The position numbers and the translations under genes were made by a program. This document shows, piece by piece, positions 33,248 to 41,369 of a stretch of 64,000 nt of DNA. The notes under the pieces are model-generated. The model ran no database searches. It saw nothing but the letters and a program-made list of their open reading frames with translations, and was not told the DNA's origin. This stretch comes from Geodermatophilus sp. DSM 44513 (lineage in GTDB: Bacteria > Actinomycetota > Actinomycetes > Mycobacteriales > Geodermatophilaceae). Positions within the stretch are counted from its first letter, which is position 1, and every line of letters starts with the position of its first letter. Where the stretch lies: assembly GCF_032460525.1 (NCBI RefSeq), contig NZ_CP135963.1, positions 310,001 to 374,000 of the forward strand, given 5' to 3'.

Positions 33248-33937
33248 TCAGCCGATGCGCTGGAGCCCGCCGGCGGCCGGTGTGGCCAGCGCCGAGCCCA
33301 GGCCGGTGAAGACCTGGTCGGCGACCATGCGCGCCACGGCCTCGCCCTCCTCGGTGTCCGCCGGCGCACCGGCCTGACCGGAGAGCACCCGGCGGTTCTG
33401 CACGATGAGCGTCCGGACGGCGGCCAGCCAGACCGCGGCGGTGACCGATGCGGCGGTGCGCGCGTCGGTCGGGACCAGCGGTGCGCCGCCCTCGGCCTCC
33501 CACGCCTCCACCAGGGCGTCGGTCACCCGGTTGACCGCCTCGTGGTGCAGCTCGCGCTCCCGGGAGCGCAGTGCCGGGGAGGCCTCCAGCGTCGAGTCGA
33601 AGGAGCGGCCCTCCCGCGTGCCCAGCTGGCGCACGTGCGCGGCGACCCGGTCGACCAGGTGGGCGTGCAGCGCCTCCAGGGGTGCCACGCCCGCGTCCCG
33701 GTGGCGGACCGCCTCCGCGGCGCCCTCGACCCACGGGGTGTGCCCGTCGAAGAAGAGGTCCTCCTTCGTCGGGAAGTGGTTGAACACCGTCTGGACCGCG
33801 ACGTCGGCGGCCGTGGCGATGTCGGCAATCGTCACCGCCTCGAAGCCGCGCTCGGCGAACAGTGCCTGCGCGGTCTCGCGGATGGACGTCCGGGTCTGCG
33901 CCTTCTTCCGAGCGCGCCGGTCGATTGCCTCACTCAC
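33248..33937 (-). CDS. TetR-family regulator
   Basis: This 229-residue protein opens with a basic stretch (DRRARKKAQTRTSIRE) and a clear TetR helix-turn-helix: ALFAERGFEAVTIADIATAA followed by DVAVQTVFNHFPTKEDLFF. The ligand domain is unlike that of the convergent neighbour, so they are not recent duplicates. GTG 33937 is the start. It is divergent from the Gfo/Idh/MocA oxidoreductase, with 185 bases between, so it may regulate that gene or a distant one. Confidence 0.87.
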   Translation of the reverse strand: MSEAIDRRARKKAQTRTSIRETAQALFAERGFEAVTIADIATAADVAVQTVFNHFPTKEDLFFDGHTPWVEGAAEAVRHRDAGVAPLEALHAHLVDRVAAHVRQLGTREGRSFDSTLEASPALRSRERELHHEAVNRVTDALVEAWEAEGGAPLVPTDARTAASVTAAVWLAAVRTLIVQNRRVLSGQAGAPADTEEGEAVARMVADQVFTGLGSALATPAAGGLQRIG

Positions 33938-34122
33938 GATACTGGGTTGGCTCCACTCCGTAGGGCGGACGTGTGCTCACGTCCCGTCTGGCCATTGTGC
34001 GCCCCGACCCGCCATCCGGCCACGGTGGGACGGCGCGGACCACCCGCGTGGGCGGTCCGCGGCAGCACCGGCCCGGCGGTGACCTGCGGTTGCACCGTCG
34101 GCGGCCGGGGCAGGACGTCGGC

Positions 34123-35094
34123 ATGGGCCACGACTCCCCGAGGGACCGCATCCGCGTCGGGCTGGTCGGGGCCGGGGGTGTCGGGGCCCGCCACGCGCGG
34201 ACCCTCGCCGGCTTCCCCGACGTCGAGCTGGTGGGTCTCGCCGACGCCGTCCCGGGGGCCGCCGACGCACTCGCCGCCGAGCTGGGCGTGCCGGTCGCCC
34301 GGGACGCCGACGAGCTGCTGGCCCACGACCTCGACGGCATCTGGTTGTGCGTGCCCCCCTTCGCCCACGGCGAGCTGGAGCTGGCCGCCGTCCGCGCCGG
34401 GGTGCCCTTCCTCGTCGAGAAGCCGCTGGCCACCGGCGTCGCGGTCGCCGAGCAGGTGGCGCGGGCGGTGGCGGCCGCCGGCCTGCCCACCGCCACCGGC
34501 TACCACTGGCGGCACCTGGACACCGTGGCCGCCGCCCGCGCGGTGTGCGCCGCGCACCGGCCCCGGCTGGTCGACGCCACCTGGCTGGACAGGGTGCCGC
34601 CGCCGGCGTGGTGGTCGCGGCGGGAGCGCTCCGGTGGGCAGGTGGTCGAACAGCTCACCCACGTGCTCGACCTGGCCCGCCTGCTGGCCGGCGAGGTGGT
34701 CGAGGTGCGCGCCACCGCCGCACCGTCCGGCGCCGAGGGCCGCGACGTGGACGACGCGACCGCGGCACTGCTCGCCTTCGACTCCGGCGCCGTGGGCACG
34801 GTCACCGCGGCCTGCTCGCTGCCGGGCAAGCTGCGCGCCGGCCTGGACGTGGTGTGCGACGGCGCGGCGGTCGAGCTGACCGAGACCTCCCTCACCGTGA
34901 CCACCGCCGAGGGCGCCACCCGCAGCGAGCCGCGGGTGGACGCGCGGACCGCGGTCGACCGGGCCTTCCTCGACGTGCTGGCCGGAGGCGCGCCGGCCGA
35001 GGGGCTGGTCGACTACGCCGAGGCGCTGCGCACCCACCGGGTGGCCGTCGCGATCGCCGAGTCGGCCCGGTCGGGGGACGCCGTCCGCCCGTGA
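34123..35094 (+). CDS. Gfo/Idh/MocA family oxidoreductase
   Basis: This 323-residue NAD(P)-dependent enzyme has an N-terminal Rossmann fold (RVGLVGAGGVGARHARTLAG), the loop IWLCVPPFAHGELELAAV, the catalytic-lysine motif FLVEKPLATG, and the C-terminal alpha/beta domain with SGGQVVEQLTHVLDLARLLA. Members act on sugars, inositols or amino sugars. The start is ATG 34123 (CAGGACG upstream); the frame extends to 33973 but lacks similarity there. The stop codon lies inside a 24-bp palindrome shared with the convergent glycosyltransferase. Confidence 0.9.
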   Translation: MGHDSPRDRIRVGLVGAGGVGARHARTLAGFPDVELVGLADAVPGAADALAAELGVPVARDADELLAHDLDGIWLCVPPFAHGELELAAVRAGVPFLVEKPLATGVAVAEQVARAVAAAGLPTATGYHWRHLDTVAAARAVCAAHRPRLVDATWLDRVPPPAWWSRRERSGGQVVEQLTHVLDLARLLAGEVVEVRATAAPSGAEGRDVDDATAALLAFDSGAVGTVTAACSLPGKLRAGLDVVCDGAAVELTETSLTVTTAEGATRSEPRVDARTAVDRAFLDVLAGGAPAEGLVDYAEALRTHRVAVAIAESARSGDAVRP

Positions 35095-35141
35095 GCGGAG
35101 TGCCGGAGTGCAGGATTCCTGCACTCCGGCACTCCGCTCAC
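35091..35141. terminator. 24-bp perfect hairpin that contains both convergent stop codons
   Basis: The arms 35091-35114 and 35118-35141 pair perfectly around loop ATT. The TGA of the oxidoreductase (35092-35094) lies in one arm and the TGA of the glycosyltransferase (35138-35140, minus strand) in the other. The outer part GTGAGCGGAGT resembles the arms of the hairpin at 3191-3237. Confidence 0.8.
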
Positions 35142-36325
35142 CCGACGGGGAGCCGCCGCGGGAGGGCGCTGCGGCCCCGTGCACGGGCCACCGTCTCGGC
35201 GTAGAGCCGCTCGTACCCGTCGGCCATGACGGCGGGGGCGAAGCGGCGGCGCGCCTCGGCCGCGCAGGTCTCCGGGTCGATCTCGTCCAGCCGCCCCAGC
35301 GCCGCGGTGAAGCCCGCCTCGTCGGCGGCCAGGAAACCCGTGCGCCCGTCGTCGACCAGCGAGGGCAGGCAGCCGCGGGCCATGGCGACCACCGGCGTCC
35401 CGGCGGCCAGCGCCTCGCACACCGCGGTGCCGCCGGGCTCCTCCCAGCGGATCGGGAACAGCACCGCGCGGGACGTGCGCAGCAGCTCGTCCTTGGCCGC
35501 GCCGCCGACGCTGCCGACCCAGCGCGCGTGCACGCCGTCCAGGTGCGGGTCGACGTGCTCGGTGAACCAGGCGACGTCGGGGTGCGAGCGGGCCGGGTGC
35601 CCCGGGGTGGCCAGCGCGCGCTCCAGCGCCGGCCGGTCGGGCAGCCCGCCGACCGGGCCGGCCAGAACCAGCGGCACCCCGGCGGCCCGGCAGGCGCGCA
35701 GCGCCGTGTCGATGCCCTTGGGCTCGCACAGCCGGGCCAGCACCAGCACCGAGCCGGACCGGTCCGTCCGCGGCACCGGTGGGACGTCGTCGACCGGCAC
35801 CGCCAGCGGGACGACGCCGGCCACCTGGGCGCGCAGCCGGGCCGGCGCCTGCGCCACCTGGGTGGCCGAGACGCCGGCGAACCAGACCCGGCCCCGGCCG
35901 TCGAAGGTGGCCCAGAAGTCGGCGTTGCGGCGGGTGTCCCAGTGCAGCGTGGCCAGCGTGGGCGGAGCGGCGTCCCCGAGGCCGGCGAGCAGCGCGGGGC
36001 CGACGACCTCGACGTGGCTGTGCACCAGGTCGAACGGCTCACCGGCCAGGGCGTGCTCGGCGATGGTCGACAGCACCACCTGCTCGTGCGCGTGCGCGGT
36101 GCCCACCACCTGCGGGTACGGGCCGCCCAACTGCTCGAAGCGGCCGGTGGGGAAGGCGCTGACCAGGCCGTCGACCGGCAGCGTGGCGTTCCCGACCGAG
36201 GCCAGGACGACGGTGTGCCCGCGGGCCCGCAGCTCGGTGGTCAGCGTGGCGACGACGTTCTCCAGGCCGCCGTAGCCCGGCGGGGGCACCGGCAGCCACG
36301 GGCCGGCGTCCATGAGCACCTTCAC
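35138..36325 (-). CDS. Glycosyltransferase family 4
   Basis: This 395-residue GT-B glycosyltransferase begins VKVLMDAGPWLPVPPPGYGG, has VHSHVEVVGPALLAGL, and in the C-terminal nucleotide-sugar domain VLVLARLCEPKGIDTALRA, and a PIRWEEPGGTAVCEALAAGT motif (the E-x7-E donor-binding site, in WEEPGGTAVCEA). It overlaps the upstream GpgS gene by four bases (GTGA), so the two are translationally coupled. A shared role in making a glycosylated solute or methylglucose-type oligosaccharide is inferred. The donor and acceptor are unknown. Confidence 0.9.
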   Translation of the reverse strand: MKVLMDAGPWLPVPPPGYGGLENVVATLTTELRARGHTVVLASVGNATLPVDGLVSAFPTGRFEQLGGPYPQVVGTAHAHEQVVLSTIAEHALAGEPFDLVHSHVEVVGPALLAGLGDAAPPTLATLHWDTRRNADFWATFDGRGRVWFAGVSATQVAQAPARLRAQVAGVVPLAVPVDDVPPVPRTDRSGSVLVLARLCEPKGIDTALRACRAAGVPLVLAGPVGGLPDRPALERALATPGHPARSHPDVAWFTEHVDPHLDGVHARWVGSVGGAAKDELLRTSRAVLFPIRWEEPGGTAVCEALAAGTPVVAMARGCLPSLVDDGRTGFLAADEAGFTAALGRLDEIDPETCAAEARRRFAPAVMADGYERLYAETVARARGRSALPRRLPVG

Positions 36326-37284
36326 GCCCGCCTCCCCGGCCGGCGCTCGGCGTCCCGGACCGACCGCATCGGCGGGCGCTCCACCACCCCGACGTCCCAG
36401 CTGACGCCCTCCAGGCCGTCGGCGGTGCGCAGGAACTGCAGCAGTTCGCTGTGCGGCCGCTCCCCGCCGGGCCGGCGGGCCAGCGCGGTCTGCAGGATCT
36501 GCCCGGCCATGCGGCCCAGCGCGGCGTCGGCCTGGTGGCTGTGCTGGCGGGTGCCCAGGTCGACCTGCGCCAGGGCGTCCAGGCCGGCGAGGGCCACCAG
36601 GTCGACCAGCAGGCCGAGCTCCACGCCGTAGCCGGAGACGAACGGCACCTGCTCGAGCAGCTCCCGGCGGCCGGCGTACTCACCGGACAGCGGCTGCACG
36701 AACCCCGCCAGCTCCGGCCAGAACGCGTTGAGCAGCGGGCGGGCGAGCAGCTCGGTGACCCGGCCCCCACCGGAGGGGACGATGCCGTCGGTGGTGGTCA
36801 GCGGCCGGTCGTAGAGGGCCTTGACGTAGCCGATGCCGGGGTCGGTGAGCAGCGGGCCGAGCAGCCCGACGACGAACCCCGGGTCGAAGGCGATGAGGTC
36901 GGCGTCGACGAACACCAGCAGGTCACCGTGGGTGGCGTGCAGCGACTTCCACAGCGCCTCGCCCTTGCCGGGCCGGGCGCCGTGCCGGGGGAGCACCGTG
37001 TCGACGGAGACGACGCAGGCGCCCGCGGCCGCCGCCACCTCCGCCGTCCGGTCGCTGGAGCCGCTGTCGACGACGACCACCTCGTCGACCAGCGGGCAGC
37101 GCTCCACCAGGGCCGCGCGGATCGCGGCCACGATGGCGCCCACGGTGCGCTCCTCGTCGAGGGCCGGCAGCACCACGCTGACGGTGGAGCCGCGGGCGCG
37201 CTTGGCGGCGACCAGGTCGGCGGCCTGCCACGTGTCGGCGGTGAAAGTGCGGCGGTCGAGCCAGCGTCGGACGTCAGGGCGCAC
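36322..37284 (-). CDS. gpgS: Glucosyl-3-phosphoglycerate synthase-like GT (copy 1)
   Basis: This 320-residue GT-A enzyme matches actinobacterial GpgS (GT81), which transfers glucose from UDP-glucose to 3-phosphoglycerate, the first step to glucosylglycerate and methylglucose lipopolysaccharide. Visible are VSVVLPALDEERTVG, VVDSGSSDRT, the GKGEALWKSL loop, DAD at residues 127-129, YVKALYDRPL, VPSGGGRVTELLARPLLN and VSGYGVELGLLVDL. GTG 37284 follows GGGGGG. The GT4 gene downstream overlaps it. A second GpgS-like gene is located upstream on the same strand. Confidence 0.86.
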   Translation of the reverse strand: MRPDVRRWLDRRTFTADTWQAADLVAAKRARGSTVSVVLPALDEERTVGAIVAAIRAALVERCPLVDEVVVVDSGSSDRTAEVAAAAGACVVSVDTVLPRHGARPGKGEALWKSLHATHGDLLVFVDADLIAFDPGFVVGLLGPLLTDPGIGYVKALYDRPLTTTDGIVPSGGGRVTELLARPLLNAFWPELAGFVQPLSGEYAGRRELLEQVPFVSGYGVELGLLVDLVALAGLDALAQVDLGTRQHSHQADAALGRMAGQILQTALARRPGGERPHSELLQFLRTADGLEGVSWDVGVVERPPMRSVRDAERRPGRRA

Positions 37285-37396
37285 GTGACCCCCCAGGCCG
37301 GGTGCCGGCGCGGGCGTCGGCACGTGGTCCCCGTCGCGCGTCAGGATGCACGACGACGGGCCGTCGTGGCGCGGGCGGCGCCGGAGGGGTCCGGCC

Positions 37397-37436
37397 CGCT
37401 CGTGCTCTGCCCACCCGGGTGGGCAGAGCACGAGCG
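37397..37436. repeat. 40-bp perfect palindrome between the two gpgS-like genes
   Basis: The 20-base arm starting CGCTCGTGCTCTGCCC is followed without a loop by its exact complement, centred on CCCGGG. It lies in the 269-base gap between the two same-strand gpgS-like genes, where it may be a terminator. The gap also holds a copy of the 3' end of the upstream gene: CCGCGGGCGTCACCCGACG occurs at about 37462-37480 and again at 37548-37566. Confidence 0.75.
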
Positions 37437-37553
37437 AGCGGGAGGACGGGTGCTGCCGGTCCCGCGGGCGTCACCCGACGGTGCACACGGGTCGGGTTCC
37501 GCCCCCGGTCCGCTCCTCGCTCGCTGGCGCTCACTGCGGTGCTCCCGCGGGCG

Positions 37554-38531
37554 TCACCCGACGACCTCCTCGGCCAGCAGCGCCCGGTACTCCGGCACGG
37601 TCACCATCGGCGGCCGCTCGTCGACCGCCACCGGCGCGCTGACCGGCACGAAGCCGCCGCCGTCGTGCCGGAACTGGGTCAGCAGCCCGCCGGCCTCGGA
37701 CCCGGTGCCGGCCCGGGCGAGCACCGTGGACACCACCTGGCCCGCCATCCGGCCGAGTGCCTCCTGGCCCTGCGAGGTGTGCCGGCGCACGCCCAGGTCG
37801 ACCTGCGCCAGGCCGGCCAGCCCGGACAGCCGCAGCAGGTCGACCAGCAGCCCGACCTCCACGCCGTAGCCGGACACGAACGGCACCTGCTCCAGCGCGG
37901 ACCGCCGTCCGGCGTACTCGCCGCCCAGCGGCTGCACGAACCCGGCCAGCTCGGGCCACAGCGCGTTGAGCAGCGGACGGGCGGTCAGCTCGGTCACCCG
38001 CCCGCCGCCGGCCGGGACCCAGGCGCCGTCCACCTCCAGCGGCCGGGTGTAGCAGCCCTTGACGTAGTCGACCTGCGGGTCGGTGAGCAGCGGCGCGAGC
38101 AGGCCGGGCACGAAGTGCCGGACGTCGCCGAGCAGGTCGGCGTCCAGGAAGACGACGAGGTCACCGGTGGTGGCGGCCAGCGACTTCCACAGCGCCTCGC
38201 CCTTGCCCGGGCGGCTGCCGTGGCCGGGCAGCACGTCGGCGGCGGCGACGACGTCGGCTCCTGCCGCACGGGCGGCCGCGGCGGTCCCGTCGGTGGAGTC
38301 GGAGTCCACGACGAGCAGCTCGTCGACCAGCGGGGTGCCGGTCACCCAGGACTCGTGCAGGTCGGCGACCAGGCCGCCGACCGTGGCCTCCTCGTCCCGG
38401 GCGGGCAGCACGACGCTGACCCGGTGCTGCCCGCGGCGCTTGGCGGCGAGCAGGGCGTCGAGGTCGAGGGCGCCCACCGTGCGGGCCACGGTGGTGCGCA
38501 GCTCGAACCAGGCGCGGGCGTCGGGTCGCAT
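37554..38531 (-). CDS. Glucosyl-3-phosphoglycerate synthase-like GT (copy 2)
   Basis: This 325-residue paralogue of the preceding gene keeps all main motifs: VSVVLPARDEEATVGGL, VVDSDSTDGT, GKGEALWKSL, DAD at residues 130-132, YVKGCYTRPL, VPAGGGRVTELTARPLLN and VSGYGVEVGLLVDL. The two are clearly related but well diverged, so an old duplication is likely. Which one is the true GpgS is not clear. I prefer ATG 38531 because GAGAG is well spaced; GTG 38537 would add two residues. Confidence 0.83.
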   Translation of the reverse strand: MRPDARAWFELRTTVARTVGALDLDALLAAKRRGQHRVSVVLPARDEEATVGGLVADLHESWVTGTPLVDELLVVDSDSTDGTAAAARAAGADVVAAADVLPGHGSRPGKGEALWKSLAATTGDLVVFLDADLLGDVRHFVPGLLAPLLTDPQVDYVKGCYTRPLEVDGAWVPAGGGRVTELTARPLLNALWPELAGFVQPLGGEYAGRRSALEQVPFVSGYGVEVGLLVDLLRLSGLAGLAQVDLGVRRHTSQGQEALGRMAGQVVSTVLARAGTGSEAGGLLTQFRHDGGGFVPVSAPVAVDERPPMVTVPEYRALLAEEVVG

Positions 38532-38616
38532 CGGCACACTCTCGGCGAGCCGATCACCGGCGCGCCACGGGGGACGCGGGAGTTCACCTGCCCGTCACCG
38601 CCCGTGCGGCCGGAGG

Positions 38617-40767
38617 TCACACCCCCACGCGAGAGACACGACGGGCCGTCGCGCTGAGCTCGCCCACGCGGGCCCCATCACCGGTCGGCTCCGGGTGGCC
38701 CAGGTCGCTGAGCCAGCCGCGCAGCACCCGGTGCAGTGCCTCCGCGCCGACCACCTCTCCCGGCGGGCGGAACGCCCGGGGGTGCAGCAGGAAGCCGTGC
38801 TGCTGTGGCCCGCCCAGCCCGCCGTGCGAGCCGACGTGCGGCTCGAAGGCCGAGGCCTCGTCGGTGTCCGGGTCGTAGCGGCTGTTGACCACCACGTCGG
38901 CGCAGTTGCCGAACGTCGACCCGCGGGCCACCAGCCGCGCGGCGTGCGGCCCGTAGGGGCCCAGCGGGTCCTCGCCGAGGACCTCGCCGGTGGCCAGCCG
39001 GTGCACCCCGTCGCGGCCGAGCACCACCGGGCCGTGCTCCGCGGAGTGCACGAGGACGAAGCCGACGCCGTCGTGGTCGACCAGGCCGGGCAGCAGCGCC
39101 GGCCAGTGCCGCTCGACCTCCTCCAGCGACACCCGCCCGGGGACGTCCGGGAAGGAGACCATCGCGGTGTGGCCGGAGACGGTGACGACCACGCCGGGGG
39201 CGGCCCGCGGCACCCGGCCCGCGCGGCCGGCGGGCAGCTCGTGGGCGTGCGGCACCTGCTCCGCCCGCTCCACCCGCTCGCGCAGCCGGCGGGCGACCGG
39301 CCCGCCGCCCTCGGCCAGCGCGGCCCCGACCTGCCAGCCCTCGGTGAGCCGGCGGCTGTCCCGCGGGCCGGTCAGGGCGCGGTCGGGCAGGTCGCCCCCG
39401 CCGGCGCCGCAGAGGCGGCCGACCAGCTGCTCGACGGTCTCCCCGAACCGGCTGGCGAAGGGCTCGCCCTGGGTCTGCCCGTGGTCGGACAAGCACACCA
39501 GGTGGTACTCCCGCGGGGCTAGTCGGGCGGCGCGGTGCAGCCGGCCGACCTGCTGGTCGATGCTGCGCAGCACGGCGAGGCTGTCGGCCCGCTCCAGCCC
39601 GCCGTGGTGGGCCGCCTCGTCGTAGCCGAGGAAGTCCGCGTAGGCGACCGGCCGCCCGGCCAGCACGTCCTCCAGCAGCGCGAAGACGACGACGTCACGG
39701 GAGACCACCGTCGTCGCCGGGCGGACCAGCGGGTAGAGCCCGCCGCGCGACACCCGCGGGCGGACGTCGTCGCGGCGCTCCCGGGCCGCCGCGACCAGTT
39801 CCCGGTACACGTCGACGACGGAGACCGCGACGGTGCGCAGCGCGTTCACCGGGTCGGCGAAGTAGGCGTAGTAGCCCGCACCGGCCCGCGCGCGCCGGCG
39901 GCGGGCGCGCCGGCCGCCTCCGGGTACCAGGTGCGCCAGCGCGCTCATCGTCAGGCTGACGTGCTCGGCGTCCCCGGTGAACAGGTTGCCGTGGCCGGCC
40001 CCGCCGCCGGCCAGCAGCCCGCGGCCGTCGGAGTGCGCCCGCTCGATGGCGGCGGCGTCGGCCGGCGAGGAGACCCGGACGACGCGGTCGCGCTCCTTGT
40101 CGTACCAGCGGAACCCGGGGACGTCGGCGTTCGAGCCGTGCAGGATGCCGCAGACCGAGGCGCCGGTCTGCGAGCTCCAGTCGGTGTGCCAGGAGGTCAG
40201 CACGTGGCTGCCGGAGCGCAGCCAGTTGGCCAGGTGCGGCATCGTGCCGTCGCGGACGGCCCGCCGGGCGGTGTCGTGGGACAGCCCGTCGACCTGCAGG
40301 AACAGCACGCCGGTCGGGCGCGGCCCGGCCCCCGCCGTCCCCCTCGCCCGGCGGCGGGCGCGGCGGAAGAACAGCTCGTCCTCGTCGATGGCCAGCACGC
40401 TGCTGACCACCCCGGAGACGCCGGCCATGGTGACGGCGACGACGACGGCGGTGCGCAGGTCGGCGACGACCACGCCGGGCACCAGGAAGGACAGGCCGAG
40501 CACCGCGGCGCCCAGCAGCAGGAAGCTGCCCAGGCCCAGGGTGACGACGGCCAGCGGCAGCGCGACCCGCAGGACCAGCGGCCACACCACCCCGGTGAGC
40601 AGTCCCAGCAGCAGGGCGGTCAGCGGCGGCTGCCAGCCCGACGGCATCGCGAACCCACCGAGCCAGCGGTCGAGGACGACGAGGGCGGCAGTGCTGGCCG
40701 CCCAGGTGAGCAGGACGCGGGCCGGCGTCCGGCCCCGCTGCAGGACCCGCCCGACCGCCGCGGTCAC
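38617..40767 (-). CDS. Membrane-linked alkaline-phosphatase-superfamily phosphodiesterase with holin-like N-terminus
   Basis: This 716-residue protein has a 4-helix membrane part (about 1-135, with LLGLLTGVVWPLVLRVALPL-type helices, similar to the 4TMS 'phage holin IV' domain) and then a soluble type I phosphodiesterase/nucleotide-pyrophosphatase domain. Metal and nucleophile motifs are FLQVDGLSHDTA, HTDWSSQTGASVCG, YADFLGYDEAAHHGG, LSDHGQTQGEPF and VSGHTAMVSF. It may cleave phosphodiesters at the membrane surface. The GTG start overlaps the stop of the DedA gene as GTGA. It ends a coupled three-gene operon. Confidence 0.87.
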   Translation of the reverse strand: MTAAVGRVLQRGRTPARVLLTWAASTAALVVLDRWLGGFAMPSGWQPPLTALLLGLLTGVVWPLVLRVALPLAVVTLGLGSFLLLGAAVLGLSFLVPGVVVADLRTAVVVAVTMAGVSGVVSSVLAIDEDELFFRRARRRARGTAGAGPRPTGVLFLQVDGLSHDTARRAVRDGTMPHLANWLRSGSHVLTSWHTDWSSQTGASVCGILHGSNADVPGFRWYDKERDRVVRVSSPADAAAIERAHSDGRGLLAGGGAGHGNLFTGDAEHVSLTMSALAHLVPGGGRRARRRRARAGAGYYAYFADPVNALRTVAVSVVDVYRELVAAARERRDDVRPRVSRGGLYPLVRPATTVVSRDVVVFALLEDVLAGRPVAYADFLGYDEAAHHGGLERADSLAVLRSIDQQVGRLHRAARLAPREYHLVCLSDHGQTQGEPFASRFGETVEQLVGRLCGAGGGDLPDRALTGPRDSRRLTEGWQVGAALAEGGGPVARRLRERVERAEQVPHAHELPAGRAGRVPRAAPGVVVTVSGHTAMVSFPDVPGRVSLEEVERHWPALLPGLVDHDGVGFVLVHSAEHGPVVLGRDGVHRLATGEVLGEDPLGPYGPHAARLVARGSTFGNCADVVVNSRYDPDTDEASAFEPHVGSHGGLGGPQQHGFLLHPRAFRPPGEVVGAEALHRVLRGWLSDLGHPEPTGDGARVGELSATARRVSRVGV

Positions 40768-41369
40768 GGCCGGACCGGGGTGTCGCGCTCCGGCGCGGCG
40801 GCGTTCCGGCGGTGCGCGGAGACGAGGTTGAGGACCGCCCCGACGACCAGCACCAGCACCGTGGCCAGCAGGACGGCGACCAGCGGTTGGTCGAAGACGC
40901 CGCCGCTGAGCACGCCCAGGGAGGCGTAGGCGACCGCCCAGAGGGCGGCGGCCAGCAGCGACGCCGGCAGCAGCCGCCGCCACGGGTAGGCCAGCGCGCC
41001 GGCGGCCAGCAGCACCGGGATGCGGCCCGCCGGCAGCAGCCGGCCGGCGACGACGATCTGCCAGCCGTGCCGCCGGAACTGCTCGCGCACCTCCTCGATG
41101 CGGTCGGCGTGCTGCCCGCGGGCCACCCAGCGCACCGCCGCGGGCCCGCCGGAGCGGCAGACCGCGAAGGTGAGCAGGTCGCCGGCCCAGGCGCCCAGCG
41201 TCGCCACCAGCACGACCAGGACCAGGTCCAGCTCGTGCGCGGTGACCGCGAACGCCGCACCCGCGCCGACCACCGCGCCGGTGGGGACGACCGGCACCAC
41301 CGAGCCGAGCAGCACCCCGGCGAACAGCAGCGGGTAGCCGATCGAGGTCCCGTCGGCGAGCACGCTCAC
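40764..41369 (-). CDS. DedA/VTT-family membrane protein
   Basis: This 201-residue protein has the SNARE-associated (VTT) domain: PVVPTGAVVGAGAAFA re-entrant segment, GAWAGDLLTFAVCRSGG, and the FRRHGWQIVVAGRLLPAGRI motif with the conserved Arg. About five membrane helices are predicted. DedA proteins move lipids such as undecaprenyl phosphate or phosphatidylethanolamine between leaflets. It overlaps both neighbours by GTGA, so the MBL, DedA and phosphodiesterase genes form one translationally coupled unit, possibly for phospholipid or carrier-lipid handling. Confidence 0.9.
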   Translation of the reverse strand: MSVLADGTSIGYPLLFAGVLLGSVVPVVPTGAVVGAGAAFAVTAHELDLVLVVLVATLGAWAGDLLTFAVCRSGGPAAVRWVARGQHADRIEEVREQFRRHGWQIVVAGRLLPAGRIPVLLAAGALAYPWRRLLPASLLAAALWAVAYASLGVLSGGVFDQPLVAVLLATVLVLVVGAVLNLVSAHRRNAAAPERDTPVRP

